Counted from the stretch's first letter, positions 10,184 through 23,445 are shown. The stretch is DNA of 64,000 bases from Oreohelix idahoensis (GCA_024509875.1 JAMPIV010019867.1:1-64000); one strand, 5' to 3'. Notes: a model not told the origin generated them from the letters alone. Numbers and translations are program-made.

Positions 10184-11864
10184 TGAGACGGTGCTAAGAC
10201 GATGTGTGAAGGAGAATAAGGATTCGTGTGTAATGTTGTCGCCACTCTCTCTGGCCTACTTTCACACACGTGCCGCAGTCACAGAAAAACTCTTGATGAC
10301 AGGGGTCCCACTTTTATTAATGAAACCCTATCAGGTAGCACAAGAATCATACAGAAACAATGTTGTCCGCAAGTTTACTTTGAAGACAATTCCTAAGCAA
10401 CACCATATAACCAAGCTATTTAGGTAACACCATCTAATAACCCAGTACAGACTGCTGGACTCTCTGAAATAAAATGAAACAAAATAAACTAGCATCGCAC
10501 TAATGGACAAACATCATCTACGTAATAATACATATATATATGTGTGAAAATATGCAAGTACATGCACTTAAATGACCATGTGTGTGGGTGTGTGTGTTCA
10601 TGCAAGTCTGTATGTATGTGTAATCAACAATAAACATATCTCCATCAACAACAATGCCTTCATACGCATATTAGACACTAACTCCATCATAACGCGAGAT
10701 AAAACTTAAATGAAGCACTTCTATCTATGATGAAATATTCCACACAGCGCACTGGTCTAAATGACATCAATTTATCAGTATCTTAGAGGTCTAGCTGCTC
10801 TAAAGAAAAAGGAGATATATACTCTATTCTTACAGCTCTGTACTAAATGTAATAGGGATAGGCTACTCACGGAGCTAGAGGGTACGCTAATCTTTCTCTC
10901 ACAATAATCACTGATGTAACATTAACCACACTTACGGCTCACAGAATGCAATATAACCATTATTTAACACTACACAACTAATAATAATAATGGTAATAAA
11001 TACACACTTGTATACAGCACAATGCGACACTAGAATTCCTCTTATAAATTCACTTAGTACTTTACACATTTAACACACAGTCTCACTGTTGAAAATAGCG
11101 ATGAGATATACGTGAAATTACACTTAAATACACATAAGTCAATAGTCAGCTTCTATCAAGCTATAGATAGACAAACACTACAAAGTATTAACTTTTAAAC
11201 CTGAAAGTCTAATATTACTAAATCTAAAGTATTATAAAAATGTACTTATATGCAAGCATACCTCTATGTCGTTAGTTCTCTTAGCACAGACGCAACTATG
11301 CAAAAGCCCACAACCTCAGTTGGTTATCGTAAAAGGCGCGTTTTGCACAAGAACGATCTGGCTACTTCTCAGCTCTCTGACTGAAGCCTCTCACTGTTTC
11401 AGTCTTTATCTGCATCTCCAACCATGTACCACATGATAGCTACGTCAAAATGTCAGGGAAAGCTCCACCCATCTCTCTAGGGAGCAAATCAGGAGTCCTA
11501 TGCTCAGTATGGATGACATGAGATCACATCTTAGTCAAGAAAATCTTCCTAATCGACACAACTCAAGGTCCGCCCACTAATGATTACATTCCCACGATAT
11601 CACTTGCCTGGAGTCATACCTCACGGTTTTAGTGCTCAACAAGATGTGTTATCAGACCGCGCCAGGATGTCTAACAACCGATGTCTGTCTCCTGTTACAT
11701 CTGCGTCTCACACGTTTGTCTACTTCATGGATGGCAAAGGTGTGTTTCGTTTAAATCGCCCCTTCTCGTGGGAGAATGCCAACATGAGCACAAATATACA
11801 CCGTAGACGAGATCGACAACTATTACTCAGTCAAAAATTACACCTTTCTGGCCACACGGTCACA
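10184..11864 (-). repeat. 5' LTR (right) of gag-only element
   Basis: 1,681 bp. It is the uninterrupted copy and so serves as the empty-site reference for the LINE insertion in the left LTR. Its first bases read TGAGAC rather than TGTGAC (one mismatch). Confidence 0.92.
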
Positions 11865-11895
11865 GCAAGCACACGGGGGACATACTATATACTGA
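11865..11895 (+). pseudogene. C-terminal tail of the split Tc1 transposase
   Basis: Directly after the right LTR and its GCAA duplication, one frame encodes AHGGHTIY and a stop, the usual C-terminal signature of Tc1 transposases (GGHTRY-like). The bases before 5589 lead into it, so the LTR element landed within the last ten or so codons. Confidence 0.85.
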
Positions 11896-12172
11896 GGATA
11901 GTGTTAATGAATTTTTTTATTGGTTGCATTTTTGGTTTTCCTCTTGCCTGCACAGAATGCAATGAATTTCATAACAATCAAATGTACAAATTAATGACCA
12001 GCATGGATTCATAGGAAAATGAATAAAGATTCCAAATATGTAAACTTGTTCCTCCCACAGAGACGCACATCCACACAAAGCTGTTTGGGAGTCTTGAAGA
12101 ACTTTCAACCACAGCAACATACATCCAGAGAACCGGACTTCTTGTGTAGACATTACTAAACAACAGTGAACG

Positions 12173-12202
12173 AGAAGAAGAAGAAGAAGAAGAAGAAGAA
12201 GA
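12173..12202. repeat. GAA trinucleotide repeat
   Basis: About ten GAA/AGA units near the right end of the Tc1-like element. Confidence 0.9.
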
Positions 12203-12222
12203 CACTCTGTTCCTGGATTATA

Positions 12223-12250
12223 CAGGTGGTGCGTTTTTAACGTGCTTTAA
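12223..12250 (-). repeat. Right terminal inverted repeat of Tc1-like element
   Basis: Plus strand reads GTGGTGCGTTTTTAA, the reverse complement of the left repeat core, followed by an AT microsatellite that includes TA. Confidence 0.8.
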
Positions 12251-12253
12251 GAT

Positions 12254-13104
12254 ATATATATATATAGTAAGCCTATTCTTTTAATGAACTATATCAGACA
12301 TCGTCCTACAACCATTTGGCTCTTATAACTGGTAGTAGCATACAATCACAATAAAACTGGCTCGAGCTTTAGTTCTCTGGTTGAATGATTGCTGTAATTA
12401 CCACATTAAAAAAAAACCCTTTATGAAGCCTTACTCTGACTTATCACATATCCCGAGCACAAATATTATACTAAGTACCAATTTCTAAACTTGCTTACCG
12501 CAACTGTCAGAATCTCCCACTCTTATAATCAAAGCAGGCAAGCTGGTGTTAAGTCTGCTACTATCTCCCGGCAAGAATTTTAGGACTGAAGCAATGAGAG
12601 CCAGTCAAGACTGCCTATATATAGTGAGAATTTGCCACAGGTGTTCAGTGTGATTTGAACACATGCATAGGGGAGCAGAAAAATAACACGTAATAGTTAC
12701 CCAGAGACTTCTCTAGGAGACCTGCTACAAAGAATTTGGCGCAACAGGGAAAAGAGGATTACGCTAGCGAGTCCCAGTCTTTCCTGGCCATCAAAGCACA
12801 GGGAACTCTTTAGAAGTAGTTTCCCGTGTCAAAGACCCGAGACTTTTTGCCGCTATTTCTCAAACTGAGTGTCGGGCTATTGACTCGTGGTCAAACGAAC
12901 TCTAAAAAAATATGCAGCTGTCCAGGACAGTGAGTCCGGGGCGCGTCAATTATCTCCTACCTATATTACAGAAACAGGGGAATAAACCCACCAGCTTCCA
13001 GAATCACAAGTCAATTACCCCGCTTGTATCTACAGAAATGAAAAGAAGTGAAATGGGCGTGACAAAATTCATACTGAAATTAGGAGGGATGGTAGTTCAG
13101 TCTA
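12254..13104. other. Unassigned sequence
   Basis: No supported gene or repeat. One plus-strand open frame from 12912 has no recognisable motif. Confidence 0.4.
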
Positions 13105-14176
13105 AGTGGCCAGAATTTATAATCCATGTTGCCACATTTGTGAATGTATGTAAACTTAATATGTTCCTTCAGGCACAAGCTGTCCAGTCACACATTTTTC
13201 CTTAAATTAAACTGATATACTGGTGATTTTTCATCACATGCCCTGAGTGATATGATATACGCTCAGGGAGAGTAAAAAATCTGAGAAAACAAACGGCTTA
13301 CGGACAGCGGGAAAAGGCACCTTATTAACATCAGGAAAACAAACATTTAGCAGCGGAATTTGTTCTTTTATTCCCTCTAAAGTTTGTGGTACCAGTACGA
13401 GGTGACCCGACTATTTATGGTACGACCCGGAGAGACCATTAGCTGTTCTACTAGACTGTGGTACGAAGCTTGAGAACGACACTTGAAGATTCTTGCCTTG
13501 ACCAGGAGCGGTTACTTCCTCAACTGACCTGGAAACGTTTCCCTCACCACAGAGACGAATCTACTTTAAAGCAGCATCGGGACTTCAACATTTAGGCAAG
13601 TCCCATTTTTAACAGGCCAAAACCAAAGAACTGTATTCCAGTCCTAAAACCCAACTTCAATGACGAAAATTATTTTTTCATAATCACCAGCCATATTTAT
13701 TTACATTTGTTTCAAAGTAATTGATCATTAAATTTGTATATATTGATTTTGACAAAGTCATAGTTGAATTAATTATTACAGAGCGAATTGCACACATGTG
13801 AATCCGGATTTTAATATATATAGTTATATCTACATCTGAAGAGCCATTAAGAACAATAATAATAAGAGGAATTTCGCTGAATTAAATCAGTTGGGGGCTT
13901 GAGCGAGCGAAATCATACAATATACATCTTCACAAAAGTCGGTGGGTCAGATAGAAAGTTATCATGCTCAGACTCATTCAGCATTGTACTTGACTTCTGA
14001 AATATCTTGTGAAAAAACCCTCGAGGTAGAAGCATCATTATCCTTCTATCTACAACTCTGGCAAGAGAAATCTTGAGCGAAGGCAGACACCTTTGAAGAC
14101 CCACATTAGATACTCTAGGTTTTGGCCACTGTTGGACCACTACTGCAGAGCAAGGAGAGGCAACCCGTGACACAGG
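13105..14176 (+). repeat. Dispersed repeat D, copy 1 (possible solo LTR plus leader)
   Basis: Collinear with 50105-51116 at perhaps 70-75 percent by eye, in the same orientation. Both copies share TTCAGGCACAA near the start, a CGTGGTAC-type phrase mid-way, AAGAGGAATT then CGCTGAATTAA, TGGGGGCTTGA, and a common end CCGTGACACA. TGGGGGCTTGA followed by a CG-rich word resembles a proline-tRNA primer site, so this could be an old LTR with adjoining leader. No coding capacity seen. Confidence 0.6.
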
Positions 14177-14380
14177 CCCAAAGGAAATTAAACTAATATT
14201 TATAACGATGAGGGACCCTTCTGACCACTACTTTCCGGGACCAGTTTGTTAGATGTGCCCAGTTCTCCCCTTCCCCCCCCCCCCCTTTCCCGGACAGTAT
14301 TTACGCCACTACTCTAACGACATGCTACGGCTCGCAGCATCATTCTGCCTCTGTCTACTCAGAGTTTCGAGAACTATAGT
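14177..14380. other. Spacer with C homopolymer
   Basis: Contains a run of about 14 C around 14273-14286; otherwise nothing recognised. Confidence 0.6.
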
Positions 14381-15062
14381 AGTAGCCTCCTTCAGTTATA
14401 ACTGACTATGGGAATGCGCCCCTGAGGTGATGGACATCAGCTGCTTTTTTTCTTACCTGGTGTTCTTTTCGGCTTGTTGTGTTCTCTTCTGCTTGTTGTG
14501 TTCTCTTCTGCTTGTTGTGTTCTCTCTTCTGCTTGTTGTGATCTTTTCAATCTGATGTTGCGCCGTAGAGAGCATTGCCACTTGGTGTGATCGACAGCCT
14601 CATCCTCCCTGTTTGCTTTATTTATGTCCAGCATCTTCCTGTCTCTCTTGCACAAATCTTTGAACCTCAGCTGCGATCGCCCAACTTTTCTGTTGCCACC
14701 TGCCAGTGGCGCGTAGAAGATTTCTTTGGGGATGCGACCATCTTCCATGCGACGGATATGGCCAAGCCAGCGTAGTCTGCGCTGTTTAAGAAGTGTATAC
14801 ATGCTTTGAAGGCCAGTACGTGATAACACCTCGACATTTGTCACTTTGTCCTTCCACGAAATACCAAGAATGTGACCTTGACGCAGTGGATGGAAGGTAT
14901 TGAGCCTTCTTTCTTCTTTAGCATAATTTGTCCATGTCTTGCTGCCATATTAAAAGTACTAATGCGGACGCTCCAATATCCCAACCTGACAGTCGGTTTC
15001 TGTCTGTTACTGAGAACTATACGGGACGTGTATACCATTAACGTTGATAATCTCAGGTCCAT
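14381..15062 (-). pseudogene. LINE ORF2 C-terminal relic (family beta)
   Basis: Minus-strand coding traces in two frames. At about 15062-14845 there is an STLMVYTSRIVLSNRQ-like block, then after a frameshift VTNVEVLSRTGLQ, LRWLGHIRRMEDGRIP, and a long basic tail. These are the end of a LINE ORF2. The tail is extended by a 20-bp in-place repeat encoding AEENT/AEERTQQ-like units. The 3' flank (about 14381-14420) matches the 3' end of the shorter plus-strand relic at 37619-37930, so the two belong to one family. No catalytic core remains. Confidence 0.8.
14471..14540. repeat. 20-bp tandem repeat in LINE tail
   Basis: About four copies of GCTTGTTGTGTTCTCTTCT with small variants, lying within the C-terminal coding end of the LINE relic. 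Confidence 0.8.
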
Positions 15063-15736
15063 GAAACTATTCTGTTTGACAAATCATTCTAATATATAAA
15101 TAATATCGATCTTTATTTGGCTTGTACTTGCTAATAGGTAAATACTATTATTGATTGAGTCTATAAATGTCTGGGTCGTTCACTAGTCTTATTTTCCGTT
15201 GTTATTATGGTAGCGTGTGAAATGACACTGGCCAATGAAACACGTTTTTGGATGTGCGTTCTTTCATGATTCGCGTTCGCAGCAAGGCGATGGCGCCGTT
15301 TGGATGGTGCTGGGATTGATTCTCAGTGAGCCTTTATTTGTGTTTCTTTTCTTTTGTCTGGTGTCTTCAGCCATAACGTCGCCGCACTTCGAGGTCTGGG
15401 ACCTTAACTTTTTGTGGAAGTCTTCGTCAAAGGCAGGTAGTTTTCTGTCGGATACAACCTTTTCAGGGTATTTAAATATAAATTACTTACTGTGGGATTT
15501 TACCTGATATTCCGAAACTCCAGTGGATAATTACCTGTCACTTTGTAAGTCTTTCTACGTATGTACATGTTTGCGCTTGTGTTATATTTATTTATTATTA
15601 TTTTGTTTTGTTTTTTAATTCCGCATCCATTTTGCAACGTCGCATTTTGTGAGGGATCCAGTTAGTGTGTTATTGATCATCAAGTGTGAACATTCGACCA
15701 CAACTGCAGAAGTCGTCAGACATTACGATAAATAGT
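15063..15736. other. Non-repetitive stretch
   Basis: Apart from the possible exon above, I see no feature. It is one of the few stretches in the window without recognisable repeats. Confidence 0.4.
15304..15436 (+). CDS. Possible first coding exon with signal peptide
   Basis: From the ATG at 15304 the frame encodes a hydrophobic segment LFVFLFFCLVSSAI with small residues suited to signal-peptidase cleavage, then a mixed polar segment. It ends at AAGGCAG followed by GTAG, which fits a splice donor. The frame also extends upstream to 15235 and downstream to a stop at 15507. There is no transposon homology and the surrounding 15063-15736 is not visibly repetitive, so a host secreted-protein exon is possible. 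Chance is a serious alternative. Confidence 0.2.
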
Positions 15737-15965
15737 TCTCCGGGCGTTTCTTAGGAGGCACAGAAAGAATATGTCTACTGCGCCGTCATGCATGAAGAAG
15801 AAACTAAAATGAGATTGTCCATGAGGCCCCCTCAGGCTTGTCATAACCGATGACTCATGAGGTTATGAGGTCATGGAGCTGACAACCTGATCGTGTAAAA
15901 TAAACTGCTACATAACACATCACTGCACGAGCAAGTAAATGTTTATGTGCGGGCTTCCTACGACG
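15737..15965 (+). repeat. Dispersed short repeat B, copy 1
   Basis: One of five diverged copies of a roughly 200-240-bp repeat (others near 20640, 36263, 51785, 61565). Shared landmarks: a CCCGGG-like start, then AGACACAGAAAGA-like sequence, a GAGGTT..GGCAACCTC-like hairpin and ACTGCATAAGC-like sequence. No tRNA head is visible; SINE or MITE nature is unresolved. Confidence 0.5.
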
Positions 15966-16456
15966 GCATCACCTGCAGATCTGGTTGCATGCTCCACATG
16001 GAGCGTCAAGAGAGATGGTGATTAATATAACCACGGCTAGAATCTTTTCCCCCTGCAGTCTGTGCATAAACAGGAAGTAGTTTTTGGTGAGATGTAAGTC
16101 TTCTGACGCCAATGCTCACTTGTGAGAATAACTGATGAGGTGGCTTTATTTCTGTATGCCCCACCTCATATTATGTCATGTCCGGTGGAACGAAGTGTGG
16201 AGAATCATGGCAGAAAAAAGTTGAGAGCTTCGACCTCTGATTAATGTTATTTAGCATTCCTATCATTTATAACCATTTGCGTATATAAAGGGCAGCTTCT
16301 GCACTCCATCGCCCCATTACAAAAAAAAATCTCCTGACATTGTGTTTAGTTTACATCACAAAATTGTCACTAATGGACGAAACCAGAAGTGAGTTTGGAA
16401 GTTGAAAATAAGGTGGTATGTATTCAGTTCCCAGCGCAGGCGGAAAAAAAAATCAA
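15966..16456. other. Unassigned sequence
   Basis: No supported feature. Confidence 0.4.
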
Positions 16457-17571
16457 AAAGAAACTGACACTTAGGACTTGTGACCCAAGTGGACCTGCCA
16501 CAAGAAACTGACACTTGGGAACTTATGACTCAAGGGGACCTGCCACAAGAAACTGACACTTGAGAACTTATGACTCAAGTGGACCTGCCACAAGAAACTG
16601 ACACTTGAGAACTTATGACTCAAGTGGACCTACCACAAGAAACTGGCACTTGAGAACTTATGACTCAAGGGGACCTGCCACAAGAAACTGACACTTGAGA
16701 ACTTATGACTCAAGGGGACCTGCCACAAGAAACTGACACGTAGGAATTGTGACCCAAGTGGACCTGCCACAAGAAACTGACACTTGAGAACTTATGAATC
16801 AAGGGGACCTGCCACAAGAAACTGACACTTGAGAACTTATGACTCAAGGGGACCTGCCACAAGAAACTGACACTTGAGAACTTATGACTCAAGGGGACCT
16901 GCCACAAGAAACTGACACTTAGGACTTATGACTTAAGTGGACCTGCCATAAGAAACTGACACTTGAGAACTTATGACTCAAGGGGACCTGCCACAAGAAA
17001 CTGACACTTAGGACTTGTGACTCAAAGGGACCTGCCACAAGAAACTGACACTTGAGAGCTTATGACTCAAGTGGACCTGCCACAAGAAACTGACACTTGG
17101 GAACTTATGACTCAAGTGGACCTGCCACAAGAAACTGACACTTAGGACTTGTGACTCAAGGGGACCAGCCACAAGAAACTGACACTTGAGAACTTATGAC
17201 TCAAGGGGACCTGCCACAAGAAACTGACACTTAGGACTTGTGACTCAAGGGGACCTGCCACAAGAAACTGACACTTAGGACTTGTGACCCAAGGGGACCT
17301 GCCACAAGAAACTGACACTTGAGAACTTATGACTCAAGGGGACCTGCCACAAGAAACTGACACTTAGGACTTGTGACTCAAGGGGACCTGCCACAAGAAA
17401 CTGACACTTAGGACTTGTGACTCAAGGGGACCTGCCACAAGAAACTGACACTTAGGACTTGTGACTCAAGTGGACCTGCCACAAGAAACTGACACTTGAG
17501 AACTTATGACTCAAGGGGACCTGCCACAAGAAACTGACACTTAGGACTTGTGACTCAAGTGGACCTGCCAC
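16457..17571. repeat. 44/45-bp minisatellite, about 25 copies
   Basis: Two unit types are interspersed: a 45-bp form with ACACTTGAGAACTTATGACT and a 44-bp form with ACACTTAGGACTTGTGACT, both joined by CAAGGGGACCTGCCAC and AAGAAACTG. The mixed order implies repeated unequal exchange or gene conversion rather than two blocks. An open frame on the minus strand here is a by-product of the repeat. Confidence 0.95.
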
Positions 17572-17616
17572 CCTTTGGGAGAAAGGGGATAAAAGACTAG
17601 AACGACTTGTAATACC

Positions 17617-18250
17617 CAGTGGCGTATCCTGGTAATGCGAGCTAGGCGTGCTGCTACTTAAAATGAATATGTACGCCTACTATTTAACTTCTTCCCCTCT
17701 TAATTTAAAAACCATCTATATTCAATTACGCAACGATAGTTTTTAGGGGTATATGTCAATTATCTCCGAAATACTAATTAACTTACAACTTGAAACTCAC
17801 TGTTACTGTAATAATCTGCATTCCCGGCAACTAACAAAAATTAATCACAAAAAACACTGGACGGACACAGCCGATTTTTACAACTCGAGAGCTGCTAGGC
17901 CACCGCACGCATGTTCGCATTGTATTGACGTATCTGGCCATGACCCCGGTTCACACAAACCAGTCTTTAGACGTGAATCCGAACGGTCCAGCACGCATTG
18001 TGACGGAATTACCCGAGAAACTTCGGGCGATTGCTACAACCAATAAAAACTGCACTATAAAACGCTTCTCTGAAACTGAAACTAGATGTACTCGTAGATT
18101 CTACGCGGGAAAATCCGTTATCCTGATGCGTGCGGTCCGAAAGCAGAACTTAGAGGAGAAATATTTTATAGAATAATAAATTAATTTTTTATTTTCCTTC
18201 GCGCATAGGTGTGCGCAGCACGCACAGCACACATAGAGAATACGCCACTG
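17617..18250. mobile_element. hAT-type non-autonomous element
   Basis: 634 bp bounded by a perfect 8-bp target duplication GTAATACC (17609-17616 and 18251-18258). Ends are inverted: CAGTGGCGTATCCTGG at the left and the inverse of CCAGTGGCGTATTC at the right. An 8-bp duplication with CA-G ends is diagnostic of hAT elements. Open frames inside (for example 17925-18176) show no clear transposase domain, so it is a MITE or deleted derivative. Confidence 0.9.
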
Positions 18251-18258
18251 GTAATACC

Positions 18259-20639
<2,381 letters not shown>

Positions 20640-20840
20640 GTAGTTCCCGGGAGTAAGTGAAGAGACACAGAAAGAACAGAACTATTAATTCCTCTGGCAT
20701 ATCGTAAAAAAGCTTTTAATAAGAGGTTGTGCCTGGTTGTTGCAACCTCATCGTTTAACAGACAGTGGTACATAAACCACTACTGCATAAGCACATAAAT
20801 GCATCCATGCTCTATAGAGGACGAAAAGGAAATGAATGAA
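20640..20840 (+). repeat. Dispersed short repeat B, copy 2
   Basis: Starts TTCCCGGGAGTAAG and includes AGAGACACAGAAAGAACAG, AACCTCATCG and CACTACTGCATAAGCAC, shared with the other copies of repeat B. Confidence 0.55.
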
Positions 20841-21545
20841 CCTCAATAAATATTGGCAAAAAATTCTCCAACACTAATTCACATTTCTGAAACAAGAACA
20901 GAATTGTCATTGACTACTGCTTAACTTTGTAACTGCTAACAGACACGTATTTTTACTGTTATCAAGACAAAAAGTAGTTCAGTGCCGTAGATTCCCTGAT
21001 TTGTGTGCTGCATACTGCGTTCGCGAGATTAATGCGCATTTTCCCTGCAATTATTGCCGTTGCTAATTGACGGATGTTGTTTGTGATAATTGTTTGTGGT
21101 TACCAGCCATGTTGTTTTTCTATTGATTGATAATTTAGAGATATGCCACAGCTAACTTACAAAAATTATCTCTCTCCCCCCGCCCCCTTTTTAAAACCTG
21201 CTGCTTCCGCTATAAAACATAGCTGTTTGACGTTATTTATGGGTTTCCGATCTACTACGCGTGCTGCGGCCTGGCGTTGCGGAGACGCCGCTCCACAATT
21301 GGAGACAAGAAAGAAAAGATTGGGAAATAAAAACTGGGGCATTTTAGTTGTGTTGTCATGGAAGAGTACCAAGCTATTCCGGACAGAGAAATGGCGGATT
21401 GAAATCTTGAAATGATGGAGCTTAAGCAACTCAGTAAATAAAAATTATGGCTTTAGGAAAGACATAACACTAAAGACATAACACTAAAGACATAACACTA
21501 AAGACATACATTTAAACAAGAAAAGAATGCAACAAGATCAACAAT
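20841..21545. other. Unassigned sequence with small tandem repeat
   Basis: A 16-bp unit ACATAACACTAAAG is repeated about three times near 21458-21508. Overlapping open frames on both strands at 21143-21429 have no recognisable domain. Confidence 0.45.
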
Positions 21546-21740
21546 GTGGAACTGAAGACAAGAGCCAGACAAGTGCTAGTCGAACAAAGAGGTCAGTATA
21601 AAATACACATTGAGAGAAAAGGCAGTCCCTATACTGGAACCCCCAGAGTTAGGAAACTGAGGAATACCGAAAAACAAGTGAAGAAAGGTTATAGTGAACA
21701 TGGACAGACTTTCAGTGTATGGCATCTGACGCTAGTTTCA
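21546..21740 (+). pseudogene. Short LINE ORF2 fragment (family alpha)
   Basis: The frame reads TRARQVLVEQRGQ and onward, resembling the MTRTRQVPVEQE segment of the LINE at 37990-38690. Highly decayed and short. Confidence 0.5.
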
Positions 21741-21961
21741 CAGTGAGTGGAGTTGATATGCTATATAAGGACAATTTTGTTGTTGTTAGTAATACATAAG
21801 TTTAATACAGTGGTCTCTAAAGTGGTCGATAACGACCCCCAGATATCGATATCGATATCCACGGGGTCAATAAACTCCAGAGGGCCGATTAAACTAGTGG
21901 GATCGAATTCGCACAGACAAATTAAGGAAAAACTCAAGTACGTTTTGAGGACCTGGAGAAA

Positions 21962-22321
21962 ATGCATGTATCTGAATGGACTATTACGCCTTTTAATGTA
22001 GAAATAAAATGATACGCAATTGAATCTCATCTGCAAGTTGAAGTCATTGATATGTGCATGAATCTCAAAGCTAAGTCATTGTTCAAAAATAAAAACCTCA
22101 GTGACTATCTGAACATTGTAAATGCTGCTACAAAATACTCCTAACTTTGTGGAGCAGTTGAGCCGTTTCTAACTACATTCCAAAGATCATAGATTGTTGA
22201 AGCTGGTTTTAGCCATGCAAATACGGTTTTATCAAAGCAAAGGAACAGACTAAACCTGGAAGAACGCTGTGACTTACAGCTAAAAGTGACCAATCTCCCA
22301 CCAAAATCACTGCTTTGTTAA
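21962..22321 (+). pseudogene. hAT transposase C-terminal relic (ZBED/SCAND3-like group)
   Basis: One frame, with a few stops, shows EWTITPFNVEIK near the start and VEAGFSHANTVLSKQRNRL followed by ERCDLQLKVTN near the end. The second block is the hAT C-terminal dimerisation region: S-x-K-R-N-R-L then E-R-x-D-L. Stops lie near 22141 and 22191. It lacks the DNA-binding BED finger and the catalytic core, so it is dead. Its position between the two hAT ends with matching target duplications supports the family call. Confidence 0.8.
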
Positions 22322-22464
22322 TACTCATCAGTCATATCCTTGCCATTAATGAACGTAACCAGTTCAATAAAAAGGTAATGTTAATTTATTGTGCCTGTAA
22401 AATCACTTCCTTATTTTGTTTATTTATTTTTGACCGGAGGTCGATTACGGATAGAGGATTTCTA

Positions 22465-22507
<43 letters not shown>
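22465..22507. repeat. 43-bp G homopolymer
   Basis: Uninterrupted G run inside the hAT relic. Length is probably unreliable in the assembly. Confidence 0.9.
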
Positions 22508-22509
<2 letters not shown>

Positions 22510-22629
22510 ATCGTGACTCATAAAAGTTTGGGGACCCTTGGTTTAATATATAGATAGATGTACAAACAGACGGAGAAATGAACGAACTGACAGGCGTGGG
22601 GCGAAGTAACTAATTACCAGACGAAGTAG

Positions 22630-22835
22630 ACAGACACATAAAAAGGTAGGTAGGTAGAAAGGTAGATAGGAAGGTAGATAAGTAGGCGTGTGGGCATGAA
22701 GGTAAGAAGGTAGATAGGTAGGTAGGAAAGTAAGTAGGTTGGTATGACAGTAGATATATAGGTAGGTAAGAAGGTAGGTAAGTAGGTAAGTAAGAAGGTA
22801 GGTAGGTACTTAGGTAAGTAGGCAGGCAGTTAGAA
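22630..22835. repeat. GGTA/AGGT-type degenerate tetranucleotide repeat
   Basis: About 200 bp of GTAGGTAG and GTAAGAAG variants. The minus-strand YLPTYLPSYL-like open frame is a by-product. Confidence 0.9.
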
Positions 22836-23388
22836 AAGACGACAGACAGACGCGCAATTAATTGCACACGTATTTTGATAGATGTGCTGTTAGGTGCATA
22901 TGAACTGTTTAAAAAAAACAAAAACAAAAAATTGAAAACAAAAGAAATGCGTTTGTTTTTCAGGACGTGTGTACTGAACTTTAAAGCCAATCATGAAACA
23001 ATAATAAAATGGAAATATCGATCCAACCCAATTTGGCACTTGAGGATGGAGATTGAAATCTACAAGAATCGATTTCATTCTATTTGTGGCGATCGATATT
23101 TTACATAAAGCAATGATTTTCTGCCTTCACGAGCTCGTGCCGAGCAGAATCGACTGTTATATCGTTTAAGTACGCATCTACGAACACTATATTTCTAAAT
23201 TTATTGAAGAAAATCGAAACGGCAGTGTATAAGCGACTCCATTTTTCGGCATTGATAAGTTGGTGTTACCGTATATGGAGGAATGTTAGTGGTTTCTTGC
23301 CGCAGTAGGCTACTCCAGTTTCTGTCATATACACTTGGTGTTGCCTTTACATAGTGAAATGTCAGGACAGAAGGGGGGAACATAGCGA
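22836..23388. other. Unassigned sequence
   Basis: No supported feature. Confidence 0.4.
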
Positions 23389-23389
23389 G

Positions 23390-23442
<53 letters not shown>
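23389..23442. repeat. GA microsatellite
   Basis: About 54 bp of GA dinucleotide. Confidence 0.95.

Positions 23443-23445
<3 letters not shown>

Larger units (their letters stand above)
5589..11864 (-). mobile_element. Gag-only LTR retroelement carrying a LIN28-like cassette
   Basis: Two long direct repeats start TGTGAC (left) or TGAGAC (right) and both end GTCACA. They flank a 2.19 kb interior and are bordered by a 4-bp GCAA duplication (5585-5588, 11865-11868). Transcription direction is minus: a purine-rich tract abuts the left LTR and a tRNA-type primer site abuts the right LTR. The interior encodes a single gag-like ORF and no recognisable protease, reverse transcriptase, RNase H or complete integrase, so this is a non-autonomous element of TR-GAG type. 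By eye the LTRs differ at roughly 14 substitutions outside a microsatellite and a LINE insertion, so it is fairly young. It lies inside the Tc1 element. Confidence 0.9.
4307..12253 (+). mobile_element. Tc1-like DNA transposon, split by a nested LTR element
   Basis: Outer element of a three-level nest. Imperfect terminal inverted repeats share TTAAAAACGCACCAC (left about 4308-4334, right about 12223-12250, inverted) and both ends abut TA-rich sequence, compatible with TA target duplication although the TATATA context hides its exact limits. Removing the nested retroelement and one copy of its GCAA duplication leaves about 1.67 kb, the normal size of a Tc1 element. The interrupted transposase reads from 4602 to the insertion and its final codons reappear at 11869-11895. 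The element is inactive: in-frame stops plus the insertion. Confidence 0.88.
21808..22540 (+). mobile_element. hAT transposon relic with transposase remnant
   Basis: Bounded by a perfect 8-bp duplication GTTTAATA (21800-21807 and 22541-22548). The left end CAGTGGTCTCTAAAG and the right end (inverse CAAGGGTCCCCAAA) are imperfect inverted repeats typical of hAT elements. The interior encodes a decayed transposase C-terminus, and a 43-bp G homopolymer has grown near the right end. Confidence 0.9.

Noticed and set aside
16457..17571. CRISPR array
   Set aside because: The regular 44/45-bp period has no unique spacers; every part of the unit repeats, and the context is eukaryotic.
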